From positions 1 through 64,000 of the forward strand of contig NZ_FWWW01000104.1 in NCBI RefSeq assembly GCF_900176135.1: 64,000 nt of DNA. The letters run 5' to 3'. Shown piece after piece: positions 1 through 8,333 of this stretch (position 1 is its first letter; each line of letters begins with the position of its first letter). A program made the translations under genes and the position numbers. The notes below the pieces were generated by a model that saw only the letters and a program-made list of their open reading frames with translations, was not told the DNA's origin and did not search any database. This DNA comes from Hymenobacter roseosalivarius DSM 11622. Its GTDB lineage: Bacteria; Bacteroidota; Bacteroidia; Cytophagales; Hymenobacteraceae.

Positions 1-19
1 ACGGACCTAAAACGTAAAA

Positions 20-58
20 AACCGACCCCCCAACGAACGTAGGTCGGTGGGGCTTTTT
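20..58 (+). terminator. Probable terminator hairpin at the window's left edge
   Basis: A 7-bp stem (ACCGACC at 21-27 with GGTCGGT at 42-48) is followed on the plus strand by GGGGC and six Ts. It would end a plus-strand gene that lies outside the window. It also lies just past the 3' end of gldC on the minus strand and could serve both directions. Confidence 0.45.
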
Positions 59-79
59 TATGGCCTATAACCAGGCAGC

Positions 80-418
80 CTATTTACTCTTGCGTTCCTC
101 TTCCTCCAGATGCTCCATAAGTGTGCGGCACAACTCCTGCATTTTGGCGGCCATTACTTTGTCGTTGGTGGCAGTAGTAATGCTTTCTGCCATTGCGCCG
201 ATGGTATCAACATAGAAGCGCTTCATTTCATCAACGGGCATTTCCTTCGTCCAAAGGTCAATTTTCATGGTACCCCGTTCATCACGGTCCCAGAGAGCGA
301 TGTTGATGGCTTTGGCGAAATGAATATCAGGACCAGCATCAGTAGCCTGCCAGCTGATGGCCTCCGGCACTTTCTGGTCGTCGAGGGCAATACTAAAGCG
401 AATTTCGGATTTCTTCAT
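80..418 (-). CDS. gldC: Gliding motility-associated protein GldC
   Basis: A protein of 112 residues. It reads like the short GldC family of Bacteroidota: MKKSEIRFSIALD at the start, then a stretch containing LWTKEMPVDEMKRFY and an acidic C-terminus. In flavobacteria GldC is a small soluble protein that stabilises the GldB-dependent gliding machinery (family knowledge). A longer frame opens at 496, but the family start is the ATG at 418, and the extra 26 codons run through an inverted repeat, so I start at 418. It lies downstream of dnaN on the same strand, about 110 bases away, in a neighbourhood that also holds gldA, gldF and gldG, which supports the name. There is no Shine-Dalgarno sequence, as is usual in this phylum. 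Confidence 0.88.
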   Translation of the reverse strand: MKKSEIRFSIALDDQKVPEAISWQATDAGPDIHFAKAINIALWDRDERGTMKIDLWTKEMPVDEMKRFYVDTIGAMAESITTATNDKVMAAKMQELCRTLMEHLEEEERKSK

Positions 419-432
419 TGCTTGAATTGCTA

Positions 433-512
433 AATGGCTGTGGGTTAAATGACTGATCGTTTTAGCCGCATCGGTGTCAGCAAAACGATCAACCATTTAA
501 CCCACAGCCATT
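433..512. repeat. Perfect 19-bp inverted repeat between dnaN and gldC
   Basis: Arms at 433-451 and 494-512 are exact reverse complements, with a 42-base loop. The left arm lies just upstream of the gldC ATG. A related pair of arms (AATGGCTGAAAGGTGA) lies at 9081-9147. The loop is long and there is no T-run, so it is not a simple terminator. Confidence 0.85.
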
Positions 513-525
513 CAACTATTTAAAT

Positions 526-1650
526 TTAAACGTAGTTGTTCAGCATTACCGGCATCACCAGCATCAGAATGCTTTCGTTCTCGTCGGCAGTAGTCGGCAT
601 GAGCAGGCCGGCGCGGTTGGGCGTGCTCAACTCCAAAGTAATTTCTTCCGAGTCAATATTGGAGAGCATTTCGGCCAGAAAGCGGGCATTGAAGCCTATT
701 TCCATGTCCTCGCCCTCGTATTGGCAAGCCAGACGCTCGCTGGCTTCGTTGCTGAAGTCCAGATCCTCGGCCGAAACCGTTAGCTCAGAGCCCGCCAGAC
801 GCAGGCGCACCTGATGGGTGGTTTTATTCGAATAAATCGAAATACGCTTCACCGAGTTCAGGAAGTCGGCGCGGCTGATGATCAGACGGTTAGGGTTGCT
901 GACCGGAATTACGTTTTCGTAGTCCGGATAGCGCTCATCAATCAGGCGGCACACGAGGCGCATCTGGTTGAAGCTAAAAAAAGCGTTGGAGCTGTTGAAT
1001 TCCACTTTTACCGTGGTAGCTTCCGAAGGCAAGGCACTCTTAAGCAGATTGAAAGCCTTGCGCGGGATAATCAGATTAGCCGATTGACCAGCACCTACGT
1101 CCAAGCGGCGGTAGCGCAACAGGCGGTGCCCGTCGGTGGCTACGAAGGTGGCCTGGTTATCAGCCAATTGCACCAATATACCCGTCATAGCGGGGCGCAG
1201 CTCGTCGGTACTTACGGCGAAGATGGTTTTGTTGATAGCCCGTGCCAACGACGTCGACGGCATTTCAATCGGGGTTGAGCCTTTCACCACCGGCACGCGC
1301 GGGAAATCGGTGGCATTCTCGCCAGCCAACTTGTAGCGGCCATTAGCAGAGCTAATTTCGATGGTATACGTTTCCTCGTCCAGCGTAAACGTCACGGGCT
1401 GGTCGGGCAGGTTCTTAAGCGTGTCGAGCAGAATGCGGGCCGGCGCGGCAATGCGACCCGTTTCGCGGGCTTCAACCGGCAGTTCGGTTATCATGCTGGT
1501 CTCCAGATCAGAGGCCGTAATGGTCAGCTTGCCGTCCTCAATCTCGAAAAGAAAATTCTCCAGAATGGGCACTACGGGGTTGTTCGTGACTACGCCATTA
1601 ATGCTCTGGAGTTGCTTGAGCAAGGCAGAGGACGAGACAATGAATTTCAT
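526..1650 (-). CDS. dnaN: DNA polymerase III beta subunit (sliding clamp)
   Basis: A 374-residue clamp subunit, the normal length. It forms the ring that tethers the replicative polymerase to DNA. It has the three repeated clamp domains; conserved stretches include TDGHRLLRYR in the middle and LVMPVMLNNYV at the C-terminus, the usual end in Bacteroidota. The start is the ATG at 1650 (MKFIVSSS); an upstream in-frame start at 1701 would add a non-conserved extension that includes the promoter region. dnaN next to gld genes, rather than next to dnaA, is a layout seen in Bacteroidota; no dnaA is visible here. Confidence 0.97.
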   Translation of the reverse strand: MKFIVSSSALLKQLQSINGVVTNNPVVPILENFLFEIEDGKLTITASDLETSMITELPVEARETGRIAAPARILLDTLKNLPDQPVTFTLDEETYTIEISSANGRYKLAGENATDFPRVPVVKGSTPIEMPSTSLARAINKTIFAVSTDELRPAMTGILVQLADNQATFVATDGHRLLRYRRLDVGAGQSANLIIPRKAFNLLKSALPSEATTVKVEFNSSNAFFSFNQMRLVCRLIDERYPDYENVIPVSNPNRLIISRADFLNSVKRISIYSNKTTHQVRLRLAGSELTVSAEDLDFSNEASERLACQYEGEDMEIGFNARFLAEMLSNIDSEEITLELSTPNRAGLLMPTTADENESILMLVMPVMLNNYV

Positions 1651-1976
1651 ATAGTGGGGGTTCGGCCAGGGTTGGGGGAAGGCGACAAAGATAGGAAACA
1701 CACCCGGCTTTGCCAGCGCTAGCAGAAGGGAATAACCAAAGCAACACGCCAGGATTTTGGACCAACCTTAAGTGCCGCGAAAACCTCGAAACTTTCGCTG
1801 GTTTATCATGCCTTCTCACTTATCATACAGGTAGTCGTGGCTATAAAAGGATGCGCATAAATACCTAGTTCGGTTCGCCACTACGTGAATAATCCTTTAG
1901 TGACCAAGAGCGACTATGTATTGCACGAAATTCGCTAATGTTGATCTGATCAAAGACCAGACTGCTACATAATTCT
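1651..1976. other. Divergent intergenic region between dnaN and the BLUF gene
   Basis: This 326-base gap must carry the promoters of both genes. A good minus-strand promoter for dnaN is listed separately. For the BLUF gene I found only a weak TAATGTTG at 1936-1943, with its nearest TTG too close (12 bases), so I do not call it. No open frame or strong hairpin is visible. Confidence 0.6.
1686..1716 (-). promoter_or_regulatory. Likely dnaN promoter (Bacteroidota type)
   Basis: On the minus strand TATCTTTG (1686-1693) matches the phylum's TAnnTTTG box exactly. A CTG, one base off the TTG upstream box, lies 20 bases further upstream (1714-1716). Transcription would start around 1680, about 30 bases before the dnaN ATG. 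Confidence 0.5.
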
Positions 1977-2420
1977 ATGTCGACCGTTACCCTGCACCAT
2001 TTAGTTTATCAAAGTACCACTACCCTTCCCATGGGTGACCAGGAGTTGAAAACCTTATTAAAGCAGTCGCGCGACTGGAATGCGCAGCACCAGCTAACCG
2101 GCGTATTGCTTTACAGTGAGCATAATATCATGCAGGTATTAGAAGGCCCCAAAGACGAGGTGTTTTATATCTTCAATAAGATTGAGCAGGATATTCGTCA
2201 CCGCAACGTGACAAGACTAGCTGACGGTGAGATTCAGCAGCGCAACTTCTCTCAGTGGTCAATGGGCTTCAAGGCCGTAGCGTCGAGTGAATTTCAGCAT
2301 CTGGCGGGCTACCTGAACATTAACCAAGCTGATTTTTTGCCCCCCACGCCTGCGCAAAACGACGCGTCATTGCATTCGCTCTTGGCCTCGTTTGTTGCTG
2401 ATGACGTTATTCGGTTTTAA
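1977..2420 (+). CDS. Single-domain BLUF blue-light photoreceptor
   Basis: A 147-residue protein made almost entirely of one BLUF (FAD-binding blue-light sensor) domain. The residues that define the family are present: Tyr11 (LVYQS), Asn35 before LTGVLLY, Gln53 in IMQVLEGP, and Trp94/Met96 in QWSMGF. BLUF proteins bind flavin and change hydrogen bonding of the Tyr/Gln pair in blue light. The C-terminal 45 residues form a short cap with no output domain, so it should signal through a partner. It is the only plus-strand gene inside the gld/dnaN block, and its last 14 bases overlap the last 14 of gldG on the other strand. Confidence 0.9.
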   Translation: MSTVTLHHLVYQSTTTLPMGDQELKTLLKQSRDWNAQHQLTGVLLYSEHNIMQVLEGPKDEVFYIFNKIEQDIRHRNVTRLADGEIQQRNFSQWSMGFKAVASSEFQHLAGYLNINQADFLPPTPAQNDASLHSLLASFVADDVIRF

Positions 2421-4113
2421 ACGACGCGTAGCGCCGTTTGCGCTGCCATGCTCTCAAGCCTCCGAATACGCCCAACAACACCAGCGGGGCACCCACATTA
2501 ATGAGCTGCCAGCGGCGGCGCTGCTCCGTTATTTTCACTTTATCCAACGGTCTTAGCGTAATCTGCTTGCTGCGAACGGCGATGAGGCCGGTTTCGTCGA
2601 GCATATAATCGACGGCATTCAGGGCTAGTTCGCGGTTGGCAAATTCGGTATTAGCAAGGCGGTCGAAGCCGAGGCGGAAGGGCTGGCCAGTTTTAGGATC
2701 CAGCTCGCTGCGCACAAAGTCGCCATCGCCGATGATTAACACTTTTCCGGGACGGGCATTGGCTGCGGTAGCCGGTTGAAACTGCGTCGTGCCCGGCTGA
2801 GCACGATTAGCGAACAGTGAGCGAAATTGCCCCTCCAGCAAGTAACCCACCGGCTTAAAGCTTTCACGGTACAGCTTGGCATTTGGCTCCATGCGGGCGT
2901 CGTTCAGATTGACGGGCACCGGCGAGGGCAACACGCGGGTATAACGCGAGGTGAACAGCAACGGCGTTTTGCGAATGCCAACGGCCTTTACCGTATCAAT
3001 GGTGCTCACGAACTTAGTGTAGACCGCGTCGAGGTTGCGGGTAATGGGATGTGGGCTAAATTGATTAATGAGCGGATAAAACTGCCAGGGCATAGGCTCG
3101 ACGGTGGGCTGGTCGCCGGTGGTACCCGTCACGAGTGGAATGACCCCGGAGTTCAGGTCAAGCACCAGATCAGGATTGACGCGAGCACCGTACTTAAACA
3201 GCAGGTCTTCCAAGTTCAGCTGATACGGAAAAGCCAGCATGCCGCCGCGGGCCGCGCTGTCGAGGTTGACGCGCATGGCATCCACGAAAAAGAGGGCTTT
3301 GCCTCCCTGAGTGATGAACTGGTCGAGCTTAAACTTTTCGATTTCGGTGTAGGCTTGCTCGGGTTTGGCCACAATCACCGCGTCGAGGGTACGCAGGTTG
3401 GGTACGGCGGCTAGATTGACGCGGTACACATCGTAGTATTCCTGCAACGAGCCGATAAGGTCGCCGGCCTGGGCGTTGGTCAGCTCGCCGTGGCCTTCGA
3501 CTACGCCAATGATCTTGCGGCGACCGGGGGACAATTTGCGGATGCTGCTGGCCAGCTCATACTCCAGACCCTCAATGCTCTGATTCAGGCGCACGTCGGA
3601 GGAAGCCGTTTGATTGCCGCGCAACAGTAGCACCTGCTTTTCCCGGGGACCAACAGCCACGCTGGCCCAGGGGAAGATGATTTTCTCGACCCGCTTGCCG
3701 TTCTCAGTAGCCGCCAGATTGGTAGGGCGCAGGCCTTTTTTAATCAGCGTTTCATAGTACTCGCTGCGGGCTTTTTCGGAGCTGGCAGCCGAAGGATCGA
3801 CGAATACGTAGCGCAGATTTGCCCCCCCGTACACCTGCATTTCATTCAGAGTCTCGCGTACGGCCTGTTGGAGGCGGCGGAAAGCGGGCGGAAAATCACC
3901 ATCCAGATACACGGTGACCGTCACCGGCTCCGGCAGATTTTGCAGGAGCTGTTTGGTGGCCGGCGACATGGTATAGCGCTTTTCTTCCGTCAGATCGAGG
4001 CGAAAAAAGAGCCGCTGGCCGATGAAGTTGAAGAGCAAAAGCAGCCCAATGATCAGCAGGAATCTGATTAGATCGCGGCGCTTGCGGGAAGGTTGAATTG
4101 GTGGTTCGGGCAT
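2407..4113 (-). CDS. gldG: Gliding motility ABC transporter auxiliary protein GldG
   Basis: 568 residues, the usual GldG size. It has a membrane helix near residues 14-35, a large extracytoplasmic region resembling the ABC-type uncharacterised transport family (TEEKRYTMSP, then a stretch with VVEGHGE), and a second membrane helix close to the C-terminus followed by a basic tail. GldG is thought to work with GldF and GldA as an ABC transporter needed for gliding in flavobacteria. gldF and gldA lie upstream on the same strand. The gap to gldF is filled by a nested inverted repeat. Positions 3821-3828 hold a C7 run in frame. Confidence 0.92.
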   Translation of the reverse strand: MPEPPIQPSRKRRDLIRFLLIIGLLLLFNFIGQRLFFRLDLTEEKRYTMSPATKQLLQNLPEPVTVTVYLDGDFPPAFRRLQQAVRETLNEMQVYGGANLRYVFVDPSAASSEKARSEYYETLIKKGLRPTNLAATENGKRVEKIIFPWASVAVGPREKQVLLLRGNQTASSDVRLNQSIEGLEYELASSIRKLSPGRRKIIGVVEGHGELTNAQAGDLIGSLQEYYDVYRVNLAAVPNLRTLDAVIVAKPEQAYTEIEKFKLDQFITQGGKALFFVDAMRVNLDSAARGGMLAFPYQLNLEDLLFKYGARVNPDLVLDLNSGVIPLVTGTTGDQPTVEPMPWQFYPLINQFSPHPITRNLDAVYTKFVSTIDTVKAVGIRKTPLLFTSRYTRVLPSPVPVNLNDARMEPNAKLYRESFKPVGYLLEGQFRSLFANRAQPGTTQFQPATAANARPGKVLIIGDGDFVRSELDPKTGQPFRLGFDRLANTEFANRELALNAVDYMLDETGLIAVRSKQITLRPLDKVKITEQRRRWQLINVGAPLVLLGVFGGLRAWQRKRRYASFKTE

Positions 4114-4126
4114 ATTCTAACGCGGA

Positions 4127-4267
4127 CCCCACCCCAACCCCTCCCCAAAAGGGAGGGGTTCTAGAATGCTAGTTTAAACTAGCATTCTAGAATAAAGGAA
4201 GGAATCATTTTTAAGCTATGAATTAGGGCTAGAGGCCCTCCCTTTTGGGGAGGAGGTTGGGGTGGGG
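4127..4267. repeat. Nested inverted repeat between gldF and gldG
   Basis: The outer arms (about 4127-4159 and 4236-4267) are C-rich and G-rich complements built from CCCCACCCCAACCCCTCCCC-like sequence. Inside the left half is a perfect 34-bp palindrome (4159-4192) centred on TTTAAA. The right outer arm ends at the base before the gldF stop codon. Together they can fold into a compound hairpin covering nearly the whole gap. Confidence 0.88.
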
Positions 4268-4993
4268 TTACCAATTGCGGCTTTGCAGAACCAGCCGCGT
4301 GGCTAAAAGCAGCCCGGCCATTAAGCTAAAAAAATACGTCAGGTCGCGGGAGTCGATAAGGCCCTTGCTGATGTCGCGGTAGTGAGCGGCAATCCCAAGC
4401 TGGCTTATATAGTAGGCGGGGCTGCCTTCAAAAACTGAAGCAAGTGAATCAAAGCCGGAGTACACCAAAAAGCAGCCTACGACGGCCACTAAAAAGGCAA
4501 TAATCTGGTCGCGGGTAATGGCGGAAGCAAATACGCCCATCGCCACAAACACCCCGGCCAACAACGTCAGCCCTAGATAAGAACCTACCGTAGCCGCCGA
4601 ATCGATGTTGCCTTCGGGGTTACCAAGCTGATACACTGAATAGTAATAGAGCAGCGTGGGCACCAAAGCCAGCAGCGTGAGCAGCAGACAAGCCAGAAAT
4701 TTGCCCCCTAGAATCTGGCCATCGGTGAGCGGACGGGTGAGCAGCAGCTCGATGGTGCCCGCCTTTTTCTCCTCGGCAAACGTGCGCATGGTGATGGCCG
4801 GAATCAGGAACAGAAAAATCCAGGGGGCGATATTAAACAGGGTTTGCAAGTCAGCGTAGCCGTAGTCCAGCACGCTGCTATCCGGAAATACCCACACGAA
4901 CAGCCCGGTAGCTACCAGAAAAACACCCATCACCACGTAGGCGACTGGCGAGCTAAGAAAGGCATTGAATTCTTTGCGAAGAATAGCAAACAT
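4268..4993 (-). CDS. gldF: Gliding motility ABC transporter permease GldF
   Basis: A 241-residue ABC-2 type permease with about six membrane helices. It begins MFAILRKEFNAF, typical for GldF; a further in-frame start at 5038 gives a non-conserved tail. The central stretch containing AEEKKAGTIELLLTRP is the cytoplasmic loop motif of ABC-2 permeases of this kind. It should pair with the ATPase GldA encoded 67 bases upstream, with GldG as an accessory subunit. Confidence 0.93.
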   Translation of the reverse strand: MFAILRKEFNAFLSSPVAYVVMGVFLVATGLFVWVFPDSSVLDYGYADLQTLFNIAPWIFLFLIPAITMRTFAEEKKAGTIELLLTRPLTDGQILGGKFLACLLLTLLALVPTLLYYYSVYQLGNPEGNIDSAATVGSYLGLTLLAGVFVAMGVFASAITRDQIIAFLVAVVGCFLVYSGFDSLASVFEGSPAYYISQLGIAAHYRDISKGLIDSRDLTYFFSLMAGLLLATRLVLQSRNW

Positions 4994-5060
4994 GTATTCG
5001 ATGGATTGATTTGATAAAAGCCTGTCAGCAAGAATCACACTATAAGACAGACCTTTAGGT

Positions 5061-5969
5061 TTACTTCGTCAGGCTCTGGAACACCTGCTCCAATGATTGC
5101 TCTTCCTGCCGCAGCCCCAGTAGCACCCAACCTTCCTGCGCCGCGAGGCGCGAAATTGCCCCCCGGACATCGGCGCCCGCGCTGGCTCGGATGTGGTACA
5201 TGTTCTGGGGGGCAATTTCGACGCTCGTAATACCAGGTAACGCTCGCAATGGAGCGGGGTCGATGGCTTGCTCGAACTCGGCGCGGATAAGCGTATCACC
5301 AGCAGCGCGGGCACCTAGCTCGCTCACGGAGCTATCGGCTACTAGCTGTCCACGGTTGATAATGACGACGCGGGTGCAAAGTGCTGTGACTTCGGGCAGA
5401 ATGTGGGTAGAGAAAATCACCGTCTTGTTTTCGCCCAATTCCCGAATAAGCGTGCGGATTTCGCCGATCTGGTTGGGGTCGAGGCCAGTGGTGGGCTCGT
5501 CGAGGATGAGTACGCCAGGGTCGTGAATGAGAGCCTGAGCCAAACCTACGCGCTGCCGGTAGCCTTTCGATAAGGCACCAATTTGCTTGTTCTGCTCTCG
5601 GCCAAGCCCTACCCTATCTACCATAGCCGCTACGCGGCGGCGGCGGTCGCCTCCTTTTAGGCCATGCACGGAGCCAATAAATTCGAGGTACTCATGCACA
5701 TACATATCTAGATAAAGTGGGTTATGCTCAGGCAGATAGCCCACCTGGCGGCGCACTTCCAACGGCTCAGCCAGCACATCATGGCCCGCTACGCGTACGG
5801 TGCCCGCGCTGGGGGGCAAATAGCCGGTCGCAATCTTCATGGTCGTGGACTTGCCTGCACCATTCGGGCCCAGGAAACCCAGAATCTCGCCTTTACCCAC
5901 CGAGAATGAAATGTCATTCACGGCCGCCTGGGTGCCGAAGTTTTTGGTTAGGTTTTGTATCTCAACCAT
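5061..5969 (-). CDS. gldA: Gliding motility ABC transporter ATP-binding protein GldA
   Basis: 302 residues. Walker A is GPNGAGKST, the signature loop is LSKGYRQRVGLAQAL, Walker B is VLILDEPTTGLDP, and the H-loop is STHILPE. The C-terminal third is the usual extension of ABC-2 ATPases. Its position immediately before gldF identifies it as GldA rather than a generic drug exporter. The gene starts 18 bases after the end of the upstream SDR gene, so the two are probably co-transcribed. Confidence 0.92.
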   Translation of the reverse strand: MVEIQNLTKNFGTQAAVNDISFSVGKGEILGFLGPNGAGKSTTMKIATGYLPPSAGTVRVAGHDVLAEPLEVRRQVGYLPEHNPLYLDMYVHEYLEFIGSVHGLKGGDRRRRVAAMVDRVGLGREQNKQIGALSKGYRQRVGLAQALIHDPGVLILDEPTTGLDPNQIGEIRTLIRELGENKTVIFSTHILPEVTALCTRVVIINRGQLVADSSVSELGARAAGDTLIRAEFEQAIDPAPLRALPGITSVEIAPQNMYHIRASAGADVRGAISRLAAQEGWVLLGLRQEEQSLEQVFQSLTK

Positions 5970-5987
5970 AAAATATAGCGCTACAAC

Positions 5988-6683
5988 CTACTTTTTTGGC
6001 TGTAATGGCCGCATTTCCAGATCCACGATGTGGAAATTAAAGGGAGTTTGCAGCGTATAAATAATTGTGTCGGCAATATCCTGGGGCTGCATCATGTGCT
6101 CATTAGCATCGGTGCCGGGGATATCGTCGAAGAAATTGGTCTGCACCGAGCCCGGATACAGACAGGTGACCTTGATACCATCAGTGCGCACTTCCTTGAA
6201 TAAGGACTGCGAAAAGCCCCGCACCGCGAACTTGGAGGCACAATAGCCCGCCATCTTCTCGATACCCGTAGTGCCGGCGATGGACGAAATATTCACGATA
6301 TGACCAAGCTGCTGGCGCTTCATAGCGGGCAACACGGCCTGGCAGCAGTAAAACGTGCCGTGTACATTCGTATCAAACATGGTGTGCCAGTCGTCGGCCG
6401 CAAAGCCATCAACCGGACCAGCAATGCCCAGGCCGGCGTTATTCACCAGCACATGCACTTCGGCACCGAGCTGTTGAATGGTATTGGCAAAAGCGGCCTG
6501 CACGCTGGCTTGTTTGCGTACATCGCACTCGAAAAAGTGGAAACGCTCATGCTGTAAGTCCGTCGGGCGGGTGCGGCCCCAGCCGGCCACTATTGCGCCT
6601 TGCGCCAGCAGCGCCTCAGCCGTGGCCAGGCCAATGCCTTTGCTGACGCCCGTTAGAATAGCTACCTTGCCAGTCAGGTCCAT
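5988..6683 (-). CDS. Short-chain dehydrogenase/reductase (SDR)
   Basis: 231 residues from the ATG at 6683 (MDLTGKVAILTG). The classical SDR features are all present: TGVSKGIG nucleotide loop, NNAG, catalytic Ser in NISSIAG and YCASK. The substrate cannot be read from sequence. A 40-codon upstream extension of the frame is not conserved and overlaps the divergent DUF2807 gene, so I reject it. Its ATG lies only 9 bases from that of the divergent gene. Confidence 0.88.
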   Translation of the reverse strand: MDLTGKVAILTGVSKGIGLATAEALLAQGAIVAGWGRTRPTDLQHERFHFFECDVRKQASVQAAFANTIQQLGAEVHVLVNNAGLGIAGPVDGFAADDWHTMFDTNVHGTFYCCQAVLPAMKRQQLGHIVNISSIAGTTGIEKMAGYCASKFAVRGFSQSLFKEVRTDGIKVTCLYPGSVQTNFFDDIPGTDANEHMMQPQDIADTIIYTLQTPFNFHIVDLEMRPLQPKK

Positions 6684-6692
6684 AGTTTGGTG

Positions 6693-7481
6693 ATGTTGCG
6701 AGTGAATAGTTGGTTGCAAGTTAGCTGCCTCAAACGGCTTTTTAGCAGTTGGGCCAGTCTGTTGGTGTTTATACCCTGGCTGGCGGGCTGCGCGAAAGAC
6801 CACGAAGGTGATTGTTTTAAAAGTACCGGCAGCATTGTAACCGAGCGGCGGGCGCTGTCACCCTTTCAGGACTTAGTCACCTATACTAACGTAGACGTGA
6901 CGCTGGTGCAGGATGCCACCGCCACCGAGCCCTACGCCGAAGTACGAACGGGCAAAAACCTCCAGGAGGATATTGAGCTGACCGTGGAAAACGGGCGGCT
7001 TACGGTTCGCAATACGAGCCGCTGCAACTGGGTGCGCCGCTACGATACGCCTCGTGAAGTAACCTTACACGTCTCCGGCATCCGCGACATTGCGCTGCTG
7101 GGCGCGGGTAACATCCGCACGGGCAGCAGCTTCCGCGCCGATACCGTCTTCTTTCACCTCGTAGGTGCCGGCGACTACGATCTCGACCTGACCAGTGATA
7201 TTATCTATCTGGATATGTACGAGCTGGGTGACGTACGGCTGCGCGGTACCGCCGAAGAGCTGAGCCTGACCGTGGGTGGGCTTGGTTCACTGCGCGCTAC
7301 CGAACTGCAAACCAAACGCTGCTTTTTTGAGCTTACCCGCAGCAGCGATGGCAATGCTTACGTATCAGCTTCCGACATCGTAGGCGGCCTTCATGCCGGT
7401 ACCGGCACCTTGTATTACAGCGGCGACCCTACTACTGACATTCGGATTACCAGCAAGGGCAAAGCCGTAAAATCGCAGTAA
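6693..7481 (+). CDS. DUF2807 (GIN-domain) lipoprotein
   Basis: 262 residues. A lipoprotein signal ends in WLAGC, followed by a beta-rich region with the repeating short-strand pattern of the DUF2807 putative auto-transporter head domain (TYTNVDVTLVQD, then LGAGNI, LVGAGDY, ELGDVRL, GGLGSL). These proteins are abundant cell-surface lipoproteins of unknown role in Bacteroidota. The start is uncertain: ATG 6693 gives an unusually long n-region, and later GTG or TTG codons are possible. A paralogue with a non-lipid signal is at 22144-22863. Confidence 0.8.
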   Translation: MLRVNSWLQVSCLKRLFSSWASLLVFIPWLAGCAKDHEGDCFKSTGSIVTERRALSPFQDLVTYTNVDVTLVQDATATEPYAEVRTGKNLQEDIELTVENGRLTVRNTSRCNWVRRYDTPREVTLHVSGIRDIALLGAGNIRTGSSFRADTVFFHLVGAGDYDLDLTSDIIYLDMYELGDVRLRGTAEELSLTVGGLGSLRATELQTKRCFFELTRSSDGNAYVSASDIVGGLHAGTGTLYYSGDPTTDIRITSKGKAVKSQ

Positions 7482-7503
7482 CTCCTGCTTATAGCTCAGG
7501 CAG

Positions 7504-8217
7504 TTATATATCACCTAACTGAGGACGAATCAGCAACTCCTCCACCACCGCCTGGGGCGATAAGGAGTACGCTCCAAAAATAGCTTCCGCTACATCTTCG
7601 GCCTTAATAAACCGCTCGGGGGGCAAATCTACCCCTTCCCAGCTGGCCGTGAGCGTGGCACCCGGCAGTACCGCCGTCACCCGAATACTCTGCTCTTTCA
7701 ACTCTTCACGTAGGGCTTTCGTCAGGCCCAATAAGGCAAACTTCGCTACGCTATATGCCCCGCCGCTGGGGTAAGCCCGCAGGCTGGCCACCGAGCACAT
7801 CGTGAAAATATGCCCCCCACGCTGCGCTAACATACTGGGCAGCAGGGCGCGGGTTACGTCGTAGGTGCTGTACAGGTTTACGTCAATCATATGGCGCAGC
7901 ACCGACCCGTCATCCATATCATCCTGCAGGCGACCAGGAGTAAATGCCCCTGTGTTATTAACCAACACCTCAATTTTGCCCCCCAGCGCCAGCACGAAAT
8001 CGGTAAAGCGTCGGGTATCAGCAGGTTGACTGAGGTTGGCGGATACTGTGTACAGTTCGCTGCCGGGAGTTTCCTGTTCCAAGTCGGTTGCGAGTGTAAC
8101 TAGATCGGCCGCTGAGCGGGCACAAGTGACCACCGCGAACCCAGCCCGCGCGAAGCGCATGACCACGGCCCGCCCTATTCCCTTCGTTCCGCCGGTAACA
8201 ATGATATATTTTTGCAT
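7504..8217 (-). CDS. SDR family oxidoreductase, sepiapterin-reductase-like
   Basis: 237 residues with TGGTKGIG at the N-terminus, NNTG in place of NNAG, catalytic Ser in MCSVAS and YSVAK with the catalytic Tyr and Lys. The overall pattern resembles the sepiapterin-reductase-like branch of SDRs. It is convergent with the DUF2807 gene (22-base gap) and divergent from the mlaE-like gene. Its substrate is unknown. Confidence 0.85.
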   Translation of the reverse strand: MQKYIIVTGGTKGIGRAVVMRFARAGFAVVTCARSAADLVTLATDLEQETPGSELYTVSANLSQPADTRRFTDFVLALGGKIEVLVNNTGAFTPGRLQDDMDDGSVLRHMIDVNLYSTYDVTRALLPSMLAQRGGHIFTMCSVASLRAYPSGGAYSVAKFALLGLTKALREELKEQSIRVTAVLPGATLTASWEGVDLPPERFIKAEDVAEAIFGAYSLSPQAVVEELLIRPQLGDI

Positions 8218-8333
8218 TCCTTTACTCGTTGAGTTCGTTTTTACGTAGGGTTACCAAACACGGGCCGAGCATTTTCAAGGCGCAGCTGTTTGCTCTGCAA
8301 GTTCCTGTATTTCTCCCTTCCCTCTTCCGCTAT

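Noticed and set aside
1936..1943. TAATGTTG as a promoter box for the BLUF gene
   Set aside because: One base off the consensus and only 12 bases from its TTG, too short for this promoter type.
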